Below, piece after piece: positions 1 through 10,056 of a stretch of 64,000 nt of DNA; within the stretch, counting starts at the first letter, position 1; each line of letters starts with the position of its first letter. The translations under genes and the position numbers were made by a program. The notes beneath the pieces are model-generated. The model searched no databases, was not told the origin of the DNA, and saw nothing but the letters and a program-made list of their open reading frames with translations. Source of the stretch: Rahnella bruchi (GTDB taxonomy: Bacteria > Pseudomonadota > Gammaproteobacteria > Enterobacterales > Enterobacteriaceae); contig NZ_QZWI01000009.1 of assembly GCF_003614975.1 (NCBI RefSeq), positions 124,001 through 188,000 on the forward strand, in the 5' to 3' direction.

Positions 1-557
1 ATCGCAGCAAAGCTAATGCCGGGGTTAAAGACATCCAGCGACTGACCGATGATAGGCGAGAGCACCACGCTGGCCTGTCGCTCACTGAAGCCGCTGCTGA
101 GCAGCAGATCCGTGTTGTATTGCGTGAGGATCGCCTGATACGCCGCGAGCACGTCCTGCTGGATCTGACCGTTCGCCAGCCGGTTGGTCGCATCGCCGTA
201 CACCGGGATCACAATGTTTTGCCCGGCGAGGATCTTCTTCTCAAGATCCACAGGCATGATGATCACCGCGAATAACTTACGCAGCGCCAGGTCGTGTTCA
301 GCCTGCGCAAGGCTGTCGTAGGCCACCGTCGCCACTTTAGAGGTGGCATCCAGCTGACGGGTCAGCATTCGGCTGGCCGAGCTGTGGTCCTGATCGACCA
401 CCGCCACCGGCAAATCCCACACCGTGCGGTTCGCATAGACCATGCTCATCACGCAAAGTGAAAGGAGCAACATCATCCACATTGGCTTGTCGAGCAAACC
501 GGTCAGCACTTTGCGGAATGTCCCCCACCAGGTTTTAAACCATTCACGACGGGTCAT
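1..557 (-). CDS. ABC-2 type transporter permease, C-terminal part beyond window edge
   Basis: Reading the minus strand from ATG 557 gives an open frame of 185 codons that runs off the window. It starts MTRREWFKTWW, has a hydrophobic segment at about residues 25-42, then a periplasmic-type stretch with WDLPVAVVDQDHSSAS. The same motif (LDLPVSVVDNDHSS) occurs in the upstream permease, so the two are paralogues of the YhhJ/YbhR-type ABC2 permease family (one N-terminal helix, a large external domain, then a helix bundle). The ATG overlaps the stop of the preceding gene (ATGA), which indicates translational coupling. Substrate unknown. The 3' end, and any ATPase gene beyond it, cannot be seen. 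Confidence 0.85.
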   Translation of the reverse strand, partial: MTRREWFKTWWGTFRKVLTGLLDKPMWMMLLLSLCVMSMVYANRTVWDLPVAVVDQDHSSASRMLTRQLDATSKVATVAYDSLAQAEHDLALRKLFAVIIMPVDLEKKILAGQNIVIPVYGDATNRLANGQIQQDVLAAYQAILTQYNTDLLLSSGFSERQASVVLSPIIGQSLDVFNPGISFAA

Positions 558-1744
558 TGGCCTGACTCCTGTCGTTTCATCCGCATATACAGGCGCTTGC
601 GCACCAGCAGGCTGGTCAGCAGCGGATAAATAAGCAGGATGCAGCACACCATCAGAATGCCGCGCACCGAGACTTCACGCAGAAAGACGTCAAACATCGC
701 GGCCAGTGCATAACTGAGCGGTTCGATGCCGGAAATAATGCGCGCAGGCAGTGGCATCGACAGCACCGGTACCGCCATTCCGGAGAAAGTCAGCGCGATA
801 CTGACGAAAATCCCCATCATGGTGTAAGCAGTAATAGTGGTTTTTGTGAAGGTGAACAGTAGCAGCCCGAGGCTTTGCGCGGCGATCACATAGAAGAAGC
901 CTATCACCATCATATACAAAGGATTACCGCTGACGCGGGCGTCGAAGAACCCGACCAGCATCGCGATTTCCACCATCAGCAACGTGGTGAAACATAACGT
1001 GTACGGGGCAAGTTTGCCGAGCAGCGCCAGGGTAAATGACGGCGCACTGAGCAACGCCTGGCTGCGCGCCATCACGTAGATCATGCAGGTCACGGTGAAC
1101 AGTTGCAGCAGGTGAATGGTCGCCGCAAATTGCTGGTAATAAATGTAACTGCCGCTGGCGTTGAACAGGCTGCCATAGGACAGATCGACGCTGGCCAACG
1201 ACGGCAGCGTTTTGCCAATTTCAGTCGCAATGATCGAACGATAGCGGGTATTGAGTTCGGTGATAAGCCCGCTGAAATCCTGCGTCGAATACAAGCCGGC
1301 ACCGTAGAATAACGCGTTGTAATACAACACAACACTGGGCTGCTTTCCGGCGAGAACATCAGCTTCAAAATCATTGGGGATATACAACAGCGCATAATCC
1401 TGTGCGGTGCGCAGGCGGTATTCCGCTTCGGGTAAACCGCCATCGAAAGCCTGCACATGAGCATGTGAACCGGCATCCAGTTTACGGGTCAACGTTTTGG
1501 ATAATGAGCTGTGATCGTTATCAACCACTGATACCGGCAAATCCAGCAAAGTCCCCTCGGAAAAGTTGCTGCTGATCAGGCCAAACAACAGTAATGGAAA
1601 AATCCAGCACAGCCAGTGAATTACCGGTTTGCGAAAGGCGTGATTCACTTCACGGGTAAAAGCACGGCTGAAACAGCGCCATGCGGCTTTTGCCCTTTCA
1701 CTGTGGGGCGCTTTGACCGGCTTCACTTCGCTTTCCATTGCCAT
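554..1744 (-). CDS. ABC-2 type transporter permease (YhhJ-like)
   Basis: A 396-residue inner-membrane protein with an N-terminal helix (about 38-58), an external domain (about 60-215), and at least five further helices in the second half, ending in a basic tail. This is the ABC2_membrane_3/YhhJ layout: the membrane half of an exporter for drugs or lipophilic compounds. It overlaps the upstream HlyD-like gene by 22 bases and the next permease by 4, so the three form one operon. No nucleotide-binding subunit is in the window, so the energy source is unknown. Family assignment is firm; substrate is not. Confidence 0.87.
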   Translation of the reverse strand: MAMESEVKPVKAPHSERAKAAWRCFSRAFTREVNHAFRKPVIHWLCWIFPLLLFGLISSNFSEGTLLDLPVSVVDNDHSSLSKTLTRKLDAGSHAHVQAFDGGLPEAEYRLRTAQDYALLYIPNDFEADVLAGKQPSVVLYYNALFYGAGLYSTQDFSGLITELNTRYRSIIATEIGKTLPSLASVDLSYGSLFNASGSYIYYQQFAATIHLLQLFTVTCMIYVMARSQALLSAPSFTLALLGKLAPYTLCFTTLLMVEIAMLVGFFDARVSGNPLYMMVIGFFYVIAAQSLGLLLFTFTKTTITAYTMMGIFVSIALTFSGMAVPVLSMPLPARIISGIEPLSYALAAMFDVFLREVSVRGILMVCCILLIYPLLTSLLVRKRLYMRMKRQESGQ

Positions 1745-2697
1745 AACGCACTCATGCCCTGACGCAATCCGGGCACCGGTTTCGCCGGGTAGAGACGCAC
1801 TTCAAACGTTTTTAAATCGAAATCCCCGGTCGCACGCGTAGCACGTTTGGTCGCATAGTCACCGAGCGGCGCGATATAGCGAACTTCAGCTTCGATCATC
1901 TGGTTGTTCAGCGCAGGAACGCGCATCTGCACTTTGTCGCCTTTGCGCACGCCAGCCAGAATATCTTCCCGCAGGTTAAAGACGAAATAAGCATCGGGCA
2001 GGCGGACTAACGTCAGCAGCGGGCTTGACGCACTTTCCAGCTCACCGACCTCCACCGGAATCGGCCCCACTTCACCATCGACCGGCGCTTTAACCTGTAA
2101 GTCATCGGTTTGTGCTTTGATTTCCAGTAAGTCTTCTTCCGCCTGACGCAGTTGCGCGGCGTAGCTTTCGCGCTGCTCGACACGATCGCCATTCACACCT
2201 TCATCAAGATTGGCTTTGGCAACGAGAACTTGTGCATAGGCGCTGTCGCGCGCGCGACGGGAATCTTCTAAATCAGACGCTGAAATAAACCCTTTCGCCG
2301 CCACTTTGGCGTTACGGTTATAGAGGTCACGGGCGTTGACATATTCCGCCTGAGATTGCGCCAGGGTGGCTTTCAGATTGCGGATACTTTCTTCGCGGGT
2401 ACCATTAACGGAGAGATCAAGCTGGGCTTTGGCCTGATCGCGGGCGGCTTCTGCGGCACGCAACTGTGCCATCATTTCCGGGCTGTCGAGGGTTATCAGC
2501 AATTGCCCGGTTTTCACATCGTCGCCGCGTTCAACATGACGTTCAATCACGCGGCCTTTGGACTTCGACGCCACAATCACTTCCGGTGCATCGACTTCGC
2601 CCTGTAACAGCAAATCCTGATTGTGCGCACGAAACAGCACCGCCAGAGAAACCGCCGCAGCAACCAGCAGCAGGGTCAATAATATTCGTTTACTCAT
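1723..2697 (-). CDS. HlyD-family membrane fusion (periplasmic adaptor) protein
   Basis: 324 residues. A single N-terminal membrane anchor (about 5-22) is followed by the split lipoyl/barrel-sandwich motif (GEVDAPEVIVASKSKGRV near 33-50 and VKAPVDGEVG near 202-211). Between them lies a long Ala/Gln/Glu-rich coiled coil (about 75-195), and a beta-barrel domain follows. It resembles E. coli YhiI/YbhG. It would bridge the two permeases to an outer-membrane channel such as TolC. It is the first gene of the operon, with an AAGGATG ribosome site just upstream of the start. Confidence 0.9.
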   Translation of the reverse strand: MSKRILLTLLLVAAAVSLAVLFRAHNQDLLLQGEVDAPEVIVASKSKGRVIERHVERGDDVKTGQLLITLDSPEMMAQLRAAEAARDQAKAQLDLSVNGTREESIRNLKATLAQSQAEYVNARDLYNRNAKVAAKGFISASDLEDSRRARDSAYAQVLVAKANLDEGVNGDRVEQRESYAAQLRQAEEDLLEIKAQTDDLQVKAPVDGEVGPIPVEVGELESASSPLLTLVRLPDAYFVFNLREDILAGVRKGDKVQMRVPALNNQMIEAEVRYIAPLGDYATKRATRATGDFDLKTFEVRLYPAKPVPGLRQGMSALWQWKAK

Positions 2698-3024
2698 CGG
2701 TGCTACATCCTTTTTGTTTGCCTGTATTTATCATCGGCTTTGGTTCTCCTTTCCATAATTGTCCCTTCCTGCCAACGCCTGTACTGAAAGGCGCGAGTGC
2801 GCTTCTGTCAAATCATAGCGGGATGAACAAAGACTGTTTAACACAAAACAACATATTCATTGAAACTATAATTTAAGTTATTTAAATCGATTTTAAGGAT
2901 GTTTTAACGGCAATTAAGGGCACAAATGCCGTATTCAATCAGTCCTTATTGGGTAATACTCGTTCTAATTATGAGCGGAGTGAATGCGTTCTCCCCTCTT
3001 TCCTTTGATGAGTGAGCCGTGATT
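2698..3024. other. Divergent intergenic region, hlyD-like / yhbW
   Basis: 327 bases between divergent genes must hold both promoters. The half nearest yhbW is AT-rich and holds a perfect 10-base palindrome AAATCGATTT at 2884-2893 that could be an operator. A GC-rich imperfect inverted repeat lies near 2789-2806. I found no promoter strong enough to place and no gene. Confidence 0.5.
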
Positions 3025-4050
3025 ATGTCTGAGAAAAACACCGTTCCCCTTTCCGTGCTCGATCTGGCACCAGTTCCGCAGGGTGCCGATCCGGCCCGGG
3101 CATTCCAGTGTTCACTTGAACTGGCACAGCACGCCGAGAAGTGGGGCTATCAGCGTTACTGGATGGCAGAGCATCACAATATGACCGGTATCGCCAGTGC
3201 GGCGACCTCTGTGCTGCTGGGTTATATCGCGGGCGGGACGAAAACGATCCGCGTGGGCTCCGGCGGTGTAATGCTGCCAAACCACTCGCCGCTGGTGATT
3301 GCTGAACAGTTCGGCACGCTGGCTACGCTGTATCCAGACCGCGTAGATTTGGGTCTGGGTCGTGCACCGGGTACGGATCAGCGCACCATGATCGCGCTGC
3401 GCCGTCATCTTTCCGGTGAAATCGATAATTTCCCGCAGGATGTGCAGGAATTGCAGATGTATTTCGGTGACGTTCAGCCGCAGCAGGCGGTTCAGGCCGT
3501 ACCGGGACAAGGTTTGCATGTGCCGATCTGGTTACTGGGATCGAGCCTTTACAGCGCTCAGCTGGCGGCGGCACTGGGTCTGCCCTTTGCCTTTGCTTCG
3601 CATTTCGCACCGGACATGTTGTATCAGGCACTGGCAATTTACCGCAGTAAATTCCAGCCTTCTGCACAGCTCGAAAAACCGCACGCAATGGTGTGCATTA
3701 ACGCAATTGCTGCTGATACCGACGAAGAAGCGCGCCGGATGTTTACCTCCAATCAGCAACAGTTCATTAATCTGCGCCGGGGAATGCCGGGTAAACTCCC
3801 TGCGCCGGTCGATAACATCGAGAGCCTGTGGTCAGCTCAGGAACGCTTTGGTGTGGATAATGCGCTGCGCATGTCGGTAGTCGGCAATAAAGCAACGGTG
3901 CGTCAGGGCCTGCAAAATATTCTGCGTGAAACTGAAGCCGATGAACTGATGATCAACGGCCAGATTTTTGATCATCAGGCTCGTTTGCATTCATTCGAAA
4001 TTGTCTCTCAGCTTCATGGCGATCTGGTTAAAGAACAGCGCATCAGCTGA
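3025..4050 (+). CDS. yhbW: Luciferase-like monooxygenase YhbW
   Basis: 341 residues from ATG 3025. A GTG two codons upstream (3019) would leave too little room from the GTGAG ribosome site at 3012-3016, so the ATG is preferred. The protein is a single LuxA-type TIM barrel (bacterial luciferase superfamily, FMN-dependent). The family motif [20 protein letters not shown] and the following [14 protein letters not shown] lie at about 90-120. It matches E. coli YhbW, a neighbour of deaD there as well; the tryptophan permease gene mtr that sits between them in E. coli is missing here. The physiological substrate is unknown. Confidence 0.92.
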   Translation: MSEKNTVPLSVLDLAPVPQGADPARAFQCSLELAQHAEKWGYQRYWMAEHHNMTGIASAATSVLLGYIAGGTKTIRVGSGGVMLPNHSPLVIAEQFGTLATLYPDRVDLGLGRAPGTDQRTMIALRRHLSGEIDNFPQDVQELQMYFGDVQPQQAVQAVPGQGLHVPIWLLGSSLYSAQLAAALGLPFAFASHFAPDMLYQALAIYRSKFQPSAQLEKPHAMVCINAIAADTDEEARRMFTSNQQQFINLRRGMPGKLPAPVDNIESLWSAQERFGVDNALRMSVVGNKATVRQGLQNILRETEADELMINGQIFDHQARLHSFEIVSQLHGDLVKEQRIS

Positions 4051-4072
4051 CCGGCGACCTAAATCGCAGGCA

Positions 4073-4103
4073 TAAAAAAACCAGCCCGGAAGCTGGTTTT
4101 TTA
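4073..4103. terminator. Bidirectional terminator between yhbW and deaD
   Basis: CCAGC (4081-4085), a six-base loop and GCTGG (4092-4096), flanked by a run of A on the left and T on the right. It can serve the convergent yhbW and deaD transcripts. Confidence 0.85.
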
Positions 4104-4133
4104 TTATCTGGTGTTCAGTAAACTGAATTCAGA

Positions 4134-6068
4134 TTATGCGTCAGTAGTACGACGTGGTGCGCGGCTTGGCGGACGACGGTCGCCAGCTGCTGAAGAACCT
4201 TCACGACGATCACCGTTGAAAGAACGTGGAGCACCGTTACCACGACGTTCGCCACCTGCACCCGCTGGACGATCACCGTTGAAAGGACGCGGAGCACCGT
4301 TACCACGACGCTCACCGCCAGCACCAGCCGGACGATCACGACGCGGAGCCTGTGGCACTGCATCACCGATCAGCTGCATGTTCATCGGTTTGTTCAGGAT
4401 ACGCGTACGGGTGAAGTGAGACAGGATCTCGCCCGGCATACCTTTTGGCAGTTCGATAGTGGAGTGCGTACCGAACAGCTTGATGTTACCGATGTAACGG
4501 CTGCTGATGTCGCCTTCGTTAGCGATAGCGCCAACGATATGACGAACTTCAACGCCATCATCACGACCCACTTCGATGCGATACAGTTCCATTTCGCCAG
4601 CGTCACGACGCTCACGACGTGGGCTGTCGCCATCACGTGCAGGACGATCGTTGCTACGAGCCGGACGATCACGACGATCGCCACGATCACCGCGGTCAGC
4701 ACGATCTTCGAATTCACGACGTGGTGGACGGCTTTTGAAGACCGGATCCGCTGCAACGATCAGAGGACGTTCGCCCTGTGCCATTTTCAGCAGTGCCGCA
4801 GCCAGTGTTTCGATGTCCAGCTCTTCTGCAGGTTGCAGTTTCGCCAGCAGACCACGGTACTGATCCAGATCGCTGCTTTCCAGTTGTTGCTGAACTTTCG
4901 CTGCGAATTTAGCCAGACGACGTTCGCCCAGAACTTCTGCAGTTGGGATTTCAACTTCTGGAATGGTCAGCTTCATGGTGCGTTCAATGTTGCGCAGCAG
5001 ACGACGCTCACGGTTCTCAACGAACAGTAATGCGCGACCCGCACGGCCAGCACGACCGGTACGGCCGATACGGTGAACGTAAGATTCTGAGTCCATCGGG
5101 ATGTCGTAGTTAACAACCAAGCTGATACGTTCTACATCGAGACCACGTGCTGCCACGTCGGTTGCGATCAGAATGTCCAGACGGCCATCTTTCAGACGTT
5201 CCAGAGTCTGCTCACGCAGCGCCTGGTTCATATCACCGTTCAGTGCAGCGCTGCTGTAGCCGCTACGTTCCAGAGCTTCGGCCACTTCCAGCGTCGCGTT
5301 TTTGGTACGAACGAAGATGATCGCCGCATCAAAATCTTCAGCTTCAAGGAAACGTACCAGCGCTTCGTTTTTACGCAGACCGTACACAGACCAGTAGCTC
5401 TGGCTGATGTCAGGACGGGTAGTCACGCTTGACTGGATACGTACTTCCTGTGGGTCTTTCATGAAGCGACGGGTAATACGACGGATTGCTTCTGGCATGG
5501 TGGCAGAGAACAGCGCGGTCTGATGTTCAGCCGGGATCTGCGCCATGATAGTTTCGACGTCTTCGATGAAGCCCATACGCAGCATTTCATCAGCTTCGTC
5601 CAGCACCAGGCCGCTCAGGTTAGAGAGGTTCAGGGTGCCGCGTTTCAGGTGGTCCAGCAGACGACCTGGGGTACCGACAACAACTTGTGGTCCCTGACGC
5701 AGTGCGCGCAGCTGAACGTCATAGCGCTGGCCGCCGTAAAGGGCTACCACATTCACGCCATGCATGTGTTTAGAGAAATCGGTCATTGCTTCAGCAACCT
5801 GAACCGCCAGTTCGCGGGTAGGTGCCAGAACAAGAATTTGTGGTGCTTTCAGTGAAGCATCAATGTTATGCAGCAGCGGTAAGGAGAACGCAGCTGTTTT
5901 ACCGGAACCTGTCTGAGCCATACCCAGAACGTCGCGGCCATTTAACAGGTGAGGAATACACTCAGCCTGGATTGGTGAAGGTTTTTCGTAGCCCAAATCA
6001 GTCAGGGCAGAAATAATCGGAGCAGACAGCCCCAGGTCAGCAAAAGAGGTTTCAAGCTCAGTAGTCAT
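4134..6068 (-). CDS. deaD: Cold-shock DEAD-box RNA helicase DeaD (CsdA)
   Basis: 644 residues from ATG 6068. A further in-frame start upstream has no ribosome site, whereas this ATG follows GAGG. Helicase motifs in order: the Q motif, AQTGSGKT (Walker A), PTRELA, DEAD, SAT, and HRIGRTGR, followed by the DeaD-specific RNA-binding (DbpA-like) domain with [14 protein letters not shown] and a low-complexity RGG/Arg-rich tail. DeaD unwinds structured RNA in the cold, and acts in 50S assembly and with the degradosome. The tail carries a 21-residue tandem repeat not found in the E. coli protein (see the repeat entry). The start overlaps yrbN by 11 bases, out of frame. Confidence 0.98.
   Translation of the reverse strand: MTTELETSFADLGLSAPIISALTDLGYEKPSPIQAECIPHLLNGRDVLGMAQTGSGKTAAFSLPLLHNIDASLKAPQILVLAPTRELAVQVAEAMTDFSKHMHGVNVVALYGGQRYDVQLRALRQGPQVVVGTPGRLLDHLKRGTLNLSNLSGLVLDEADEMLRMGFIEDVETIMAQIPAEHQTALFSATMPEAIRRITRRFMKDPQEVRIQSSVTTRPDISQSYWSVYGLRKNEALVRFLEAEDFDAAIIFVRTKNATLEVAEALERSGYSSAALNGDMNQALREQTLERLKDGRLDILIATDVAARGLDVERISLVVNYDIPMDSESYVHRIGRTGRAGRAGRALLFVENRERRLLRNIERTMKLTIPEVEIPTAEVLGERRLAKFAAKVQQQLESSDLDQYRGLLAKLQPAEELDIETLAAALLKMAQGERPLIVAADPVFKSRPPRREFEDRADRGDRGDRRDRPARSNDRPARDGDSPRRERRDAGEMELYRIEVGRDDGVEVRHIVGAIANEGDISSRYIGNIKLFGTHSTIELPKGMPGEILSHFTRTRILNKPMNMQLIGDAVPQAPRRDRPAGAGGERRGNGAPRPFNGDRPAGAGGERRGNGAPRSFNGDRREGSSAAGDRRPPSRAPRRTTDA
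4207..4345 (-). repeat. 63-bp tandem repeat inside the 3' end of deaD
   Basis: The sequence beginning CGATCACCGTTGAAAG at 4207 recurs at 4270 and, partially, at 4333, with a period of 63 bases or 21 codons. Each unit encodes an Arg/Gly-rich peptide with [13 protein letters not shown] and FNGDR. Two full copies plus a fragment are present. Such tails vary in copy number between relatives. Confidence 0.9.
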
Positions 6069-6138
6069 GTACACGTGCCTCATTAATAATGGCAGCCAGT
6101 CTACATAACTCGTCGAGAAAATTTTCAGTCATTTTCAT
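6058..6138 (-). CDS. yrbN: Conserved small protein YrbN (26 residues)
   Basis: Reading minus from ATG 6138 gives [18 protein letters not shown] followed by NEARVHDY and a TGA ending at 6058. This is nearly the E. coli YrbN peptide known between nlpI and deaD. The last codons overlap the deaD start in another frame, and the deaD GAGG ribosome site lies inside yrbN, so translation of yrbN is likely coupled to deaD. Function unknown; it may act as a translated leader for the cold-shock helicase. Confidence 0.88.
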   Translation of the reverse strand: MKMTENFLDELCRLAAIINEARVHDY

Positions 6139-6253
6139 TGAAAAGTGTGAACCGGCTCAAATTAGATTATAAAACGAACAAAGCAACCCTCGCCCGTTAA
6201 GGCGCTTAAAAATGGTAAATACCATGATTAAAAAGGCTGATTGGTGTCGTCAG

Positions 6254-7138
6254 CTATTGCTGGTCCGATTCTGATAGGTCGTCTTGCTCATGGCCCAAAA
6301 GCGCCAATTCCAACAATGCATAGCGGTGCTCAACAAAGTTATGAACGTTGTTAGCTACCGTCAGTTTGAACAGTGCCGCGGCGCTGTTCTTGTCCCCCAG
6401 ACTTAGGTAATGCTTACCTAAATAGAAGTCAGTTTCACTGAGATGCTCAGCGAGCGAAGTGTTATCCGTTGCTTCTGCCTTGAGGCGTTCCATCAGCGTA
6501 GATTCGCTGATTTTGCCCAGGTAGAATTCGACGATATTCCATCCCCATTGCCCTCTGTCCGCTTTGTCATAACGCTCCTGGAGCGCTACCTCGGCATTCT
6601 TCGGATTGATTTCTCGCTCCGCAAGATAAAGCCATAACGAACGGAAGGGATCATTTGGATCGTCTCGATAAAACGCCTGCAGATCATCCTGCGCTAACGA
6701 GAATCGGCCACCGTAATACAGTGCGATACCTCGGTTCAAACGCGCGTAGTTGTAAGTTGGATCAAGCTCTAGTACAGAATCAAACGCTTCATAGGCAGCA
6801 TCGAAATTGCCTGCCTGCGTTAGGTAAATCCCCAGGTAGTTAAAAACTTCTGGCATATCAGGACGAATAGACAGCGCTTGTGAAAAATCATTTCGCGCCA
6901 GTGCTCTTAGCCCGAGACTATCATACAGCACACCGCGCTCATATAATAGCTGTGCTCTCTCATCATCGGTTAATGACCGACTGGCAAGTATTTGTTCCAT
7001 GCGTGCCAGGATGACTTCCTGCTGCAACGTCGGCTGCAACGGAATCGCCAGAACTTCATTTTTACGCCAATCATGGTTGCTGCATCCTGCCAACATAAGT
7101 GCTGTCGCAACATAACACCAGCGCAAGAAAGGCTTCAT
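6254..7138 (-). CDS. nlpI: Outer-membrane lipoprotein NlpI (TPR)
   Basis: 294 residues, the same length as E. coli NlpI, from ATG 7138 with GGGAG upstream; an in-frame extension to 7213 lacks support. The N-terminus is a lipoprotein signal ending in the lipobox LMLAGC, followed by tetratricopeptide repeats ([60 protein letters not shown]). NlpI is an adaptor for peptidoglycan hydrolases and the Prc protease. It sits downstream of pnp as in E. coli, where it is a partner of the PNPase operon. Confidence 0.97.
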   Translation of the reverse strand: MKPFLRWCYVATALMLAGCSNHDWRKNEVLAIPLQPTLQQEVILARMEQILASRSLTDDERAQLLYERGVLYDSLGLRALARNDFSQALSIRPDMPEVFNYLGIYLTQAGNFDAAYEAFDSVLELDPTYNYARLNRGIALYYGGRFSLAQDDLQAFYRDDPNDPFRSLWLYLAEREINPKNAEVALQERYDKADRGQWGWNIVEFYLGKISESTLMERLKAEATDNTSLAEHLSETDFYLGKHYLSLGDKNSAAALFKLTVANNVHNFVEHRYALLELALLGHEQDDLSESDQQ

Positions 7139-7221
7139 TTCTACTCCCGGAGACAAACATTGGATGAACATCCTGTCATCCGCTTGCTTAACACGAACGC
7201 ATCCTGTGTTCATGAGACGAA

Positions 7222-7249
7222 CAGCTCCCTTCCAGCTGGAAAGGAGCTG
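7222..7249 (-). terminator. Stem-loop between pnp and nlpI
   Basis: A near-perfect inverted repeat, CAGCTCC...GGAGCTG with inner TTCC/GGAA. The minus strand has no good T-run after it, so it is more likely a partial terminator or an mRNA-stabilising or processing hairpin at the 3' end of pnp than a strong terminator. Confidence 0.55.
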
Positions 7250-7267
7250 TAAAACTTCTGTTACAGA

Positions 7268-9391
7268 TTATTCTGCTGCAGGTTGCTCAGTTGTTTCGTC
7301 CTGAGAAGGTGCAGTAGCTTCTTTGATGCTCAGACGCACACGACCCTGACGGTCAACTTCGAGAACCTTAACCGGCACTTCCTGACCCATCTGCAGGTAA
7401 TCAGTCACTTTCTCTACACGCTTGTCAGCGATTTGAGAAATGTGCACCAGACCTTCTTTACCGCCGCCGATGGCAACAAACGCACCAAAGTCTACGATAC
7501 GGGTCACTTTACCCTGATAGATACGGCCAACTTCGATTTCAGCAGTGATCTCTTCGATACGACGGATAGCGTATTTCGCTTTCTCGCCGTCGGTTGCTGC
7601 GATTTTCACAGTACCGTCATCTTCGATTTCAATAGTGGTGCCGGTTTCTTCAGTCAGCGCACGGATTACTGAACCACCTTTACCGATCACGTCCTTGATC
7701 TTGTCCGGGCTGATCTTGATGGTGTGGATACGTGGAGCAAACTGAGAGATATCGCCACGTGGGGTGCTGATAGCCTGTTCCATCACGCCCAGAATGTGCA
7801 GACGCGCACCCTTAGCCTGGTTCAGAGCCACCTGCATGATTTCGCGGGTGATACCTTCGATTTTAATGTCCATCTGCAGCGCGGTGATACCGTCGCGACT
7901 ACCGGCCACTTTAAAGTCCATGTCGCCCAGGTGATCTTCGTCACCCAGAATGTCGGACAGAACGATAAAGCTTTCGCCTTCTTTAACCAGGCCCATTGCG
8001 ATACCCGCAACAGCGGCTTTAATTGGCACGCCTGCATCCATCAGGGCCAGAGATGCGCCACAAACAGAAGCCATTGAAGATGAACCATTGGATTCAGTGA
8101 TTTCAGAAACCACACGTACGGTGTACGGGAAGTCCTCTGGTTTTGGCATCATTGCCAGCACGCCACGTTTAGCAAGACGTCCATGGCCAATCTCACGACG
8201 TTTTGGCGAACCTACCATACCTGTCTCACCAACAGAGTACGGAGGGAAGTTGTAGTGGAACAGGAAGCTGTCAGTCTTCTCGCCCATCAGCTCATCCAGG
8301 TTCTGTGCATCACGGGCAGTACCCAGAGTTGCAGTAACCAGTGCCTGAGTTTCACCACGGGTGAACAGCGCTGAACCGTGAGTACGTGGCAGAACGCCAG
8401 TACGCACATCCAGACCACGGATCATGTCTTTTTCGCGACCATCGATACGCGGCTCGCCACGCAGAACACGGCTACGAACCACGTTCTTCTCGATGCTGCC
8501 CAGAATGTCAGAGATTTCGCCAGCGTCCAGAGATTCATCTTCAGCTTGCAGAGCCTGAACCACGTCAGATTTGATGACGTTAATCTGGTTGTAACGCTCT
8601 TGTTTCTCGGTGATCAGATACGCATCACCCAGACGGGATTCAGACAGTGCAGCCACACGAGCGTGCAGCTCAGCGTTAACCACTTCTGGCTGCCAGTCCC
8701 ATTTTGGTTTGCCAGCTTCAGCAACCAATGAGTTGATGTTATCGATAACAATTTGTTGTTGTTCGTGGCCGAATACGACCGCGCCCAGCATTTGATCTTC
8801 GCTCAGAACTTCTGCTTCAGATTCAACCATCAGAACAGCGCCCTGAGTACCCGCAACAACCAGGTCCAGACGGCTTGTTTTCAGCTCATCTGCGGTTGGG
8901 TTCAGAACATACTGGTCGTTGATGTAACCAACGCGTGCAGCACCGATTGGGCCGTTGAATGGAATACCAGACAGGCTCAGGGCAGCAGACGCACCGATCA
9001 GCGCAACGATGTCAGGGTTAACTTGTGGGTTCAGGGAAACCACAGTCGCGATAACCTGAACTTCATTCAGGAAGGAGTCCGGGAACAGAGGACGGATCGG
9101 GCGGTCAATCAGACGTGAAGTCAGAGTTTCGCCTTCGCTTGGACGGCCTTCACGACGGAAGAAGCTGCCCGGGATACGACCAGCAGCGTAAGTACGCTCC
9201 TGATAGTTAACAGTCAGCGGGAAGAAGCTCTGACCTGGTTTAGCTTTTTTCTGGCCAACAACGGTAACGAATACCGCGGTGTCGTCCATGCTAACCATAA
9301 CAGCTGCAGTTGCCTGACGAGCCATCATGCCGGTTTCCAGCGTAACGGTGTGCTGGCCGTATTGGAATTTACGAATAGTCGGATTAAGCAA
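7268..9391 (-). CDS. pnp: Polynucleotide phosphorylase (PNPase)
   Basis: 707 residues (E. coli 711). Two RNase PH-like cores are joined by a helical domain, then a KH domain ([20 protein letters not shown] near 553) and an S1 domain (about 620-690, [20 protein letters not shown]). It is a phosphate-dependent 3'-5' exoribonuclease and a component of the RNA degradosome. It is preceded by rpsO and a long leader with a large hairpin, the known site of RNase III/PNPase autocontrol. Confidence 0.99.
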   Translation of the reverse strand: MLNPTIRKFQYGQHTVTLETGMMARQATAAVMVSMDDTAVFVTVVGQKKAKPGQSFFPLTVNYQERTYAAGRIPGSFFRREGRPSEGETLTSRLIDRPIRPLFPDSFLNEVQVIATVVSLNPQVNPDIVALIGASAALSLSGIPFNGPIGAARVGYINDQYVLNPTADELKTSRLDLVVAGTQGAVLMVESEAEVLSEDQMLGAVVFGHEQQQIVIDNINSLVAEAGKPKWDWQPEVVNAELHARVAALSESRLGDAYLITEKQERYNQINVIKSDVVQALQAEDESLDAGEISDILGSIEKNVVRSRVLRGEPRIDGREKDMIRGLDVRTGVLPRTHGSALFTRGETQALVTATLGTARDAQNLDELMGEKTDSFLFHYNFPPYSVGETGMVGSPKRREIGHGRLAKRGVLAMMPKPEDFPYTVRVVSEITESNGSSSMASVCGASLALMDAGVPIKAAVAGIAMGLVKEGESFIVLSDILGDEDHLGDMDFKVAGSRDGITALQMDIKIEGITREIMQVALNQAKGARLHILGVMEQAISTPRGDISQFAPRIHTIKISPDKIKDVIGKGGSVIRALTEETGTTIEIEDDGTVKIAATDGEKAKYAIRRIEEITAEIEVGRIYQGKVTRIVDFGAFVAIGGGKEGLVHISQIADKRVEKVTDYLQMGQEVPVKVLEVDRQGRVRLSIKEATAPSQDETTEQPAAE

Positions 9392-9470
9392 TGTAATATC
9401 CTTTTGTATGACGCGCAGCTGTTATGACAGCAGTTCACGCCGATAAATATCCGAGCTTCTCACTACATTC

Positions 9471-9536
9471 TCGCGACTAATGACAATCCTTATATACCTG
9501 GCATTGTGGTAATAAAGTCTCTCATTAGCCGCGCGA
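9471..9536 (-). promoter_or_regulatory. pnp leader hairpin, likely RNase III site
   Basis: In the 233-base rpsO-pnp gap the arms TCGCGACTAATGA (9471-9483) and TCATTAGCCGCGCGA (9522-9536) pair over some 12 bases. Further partial pairing inside (TATATACC with GGTAATA) extends the stem. In E. coli a long stem in this leader is cut by RNase III and degraded by PNPase, giving autoregulation; the position and shape here fit. The processing role is inferred. Confidence 0.75.
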
Positions 9537-9624
9537 AAACATCTGTAACGGAAGTTCATGTACTTAGAATAACAACAGAAACAACAGCCATACAGTACCC
9601 TGATTTGGCGTTGCTTCCTAGAAT

Positions 9625-9646
9625 AAAGGGGCCTATTGGCCCCTTT
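9625..9646 (-). terminator. rpsO terminator
   Basis: AAAGGGGCC, a 4-base loop and GGCCCCTTT, followed on the minus strand by TATTCT. It sits just after rpsO and is probably leaky, since pnp also needs read-through. Confidence 0.75.
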
Positions 9647-9664
9647 ACACTGAAACTCGCTTGA

Positions 9665-9961
<297 letters not shown>

Positions 9962-10011
9962 TTAAACGGGTGCCGATCTCTAATTCAGCAACCCAATGCA
10001 TAAGCTGGGCT

Positions 10012-10040
10012 ATTCTACCCTTTGCTATATATGATCGCAA
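10012..10040 (-). promoter_or_regulatory. rpsO promoter (sigma70-type)
   Basis: On the minus strand, TTGCGA (10040-10035), a 17-base spacer and TAGAAT (10017-10012), 78 bases before the rpsO ATG. Good match and ideal spacing. Confidence 0.8.
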
Positions 10041-10056
10041 GGTGAGCAGAAAGCGC

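Noticed and set aside
7145-7213. Longer N-terminus of NlpI
   Set aside because: It would bury the lipoprotein signal peptide and has no ribosome site; ATG 7138 gives the exact family length.
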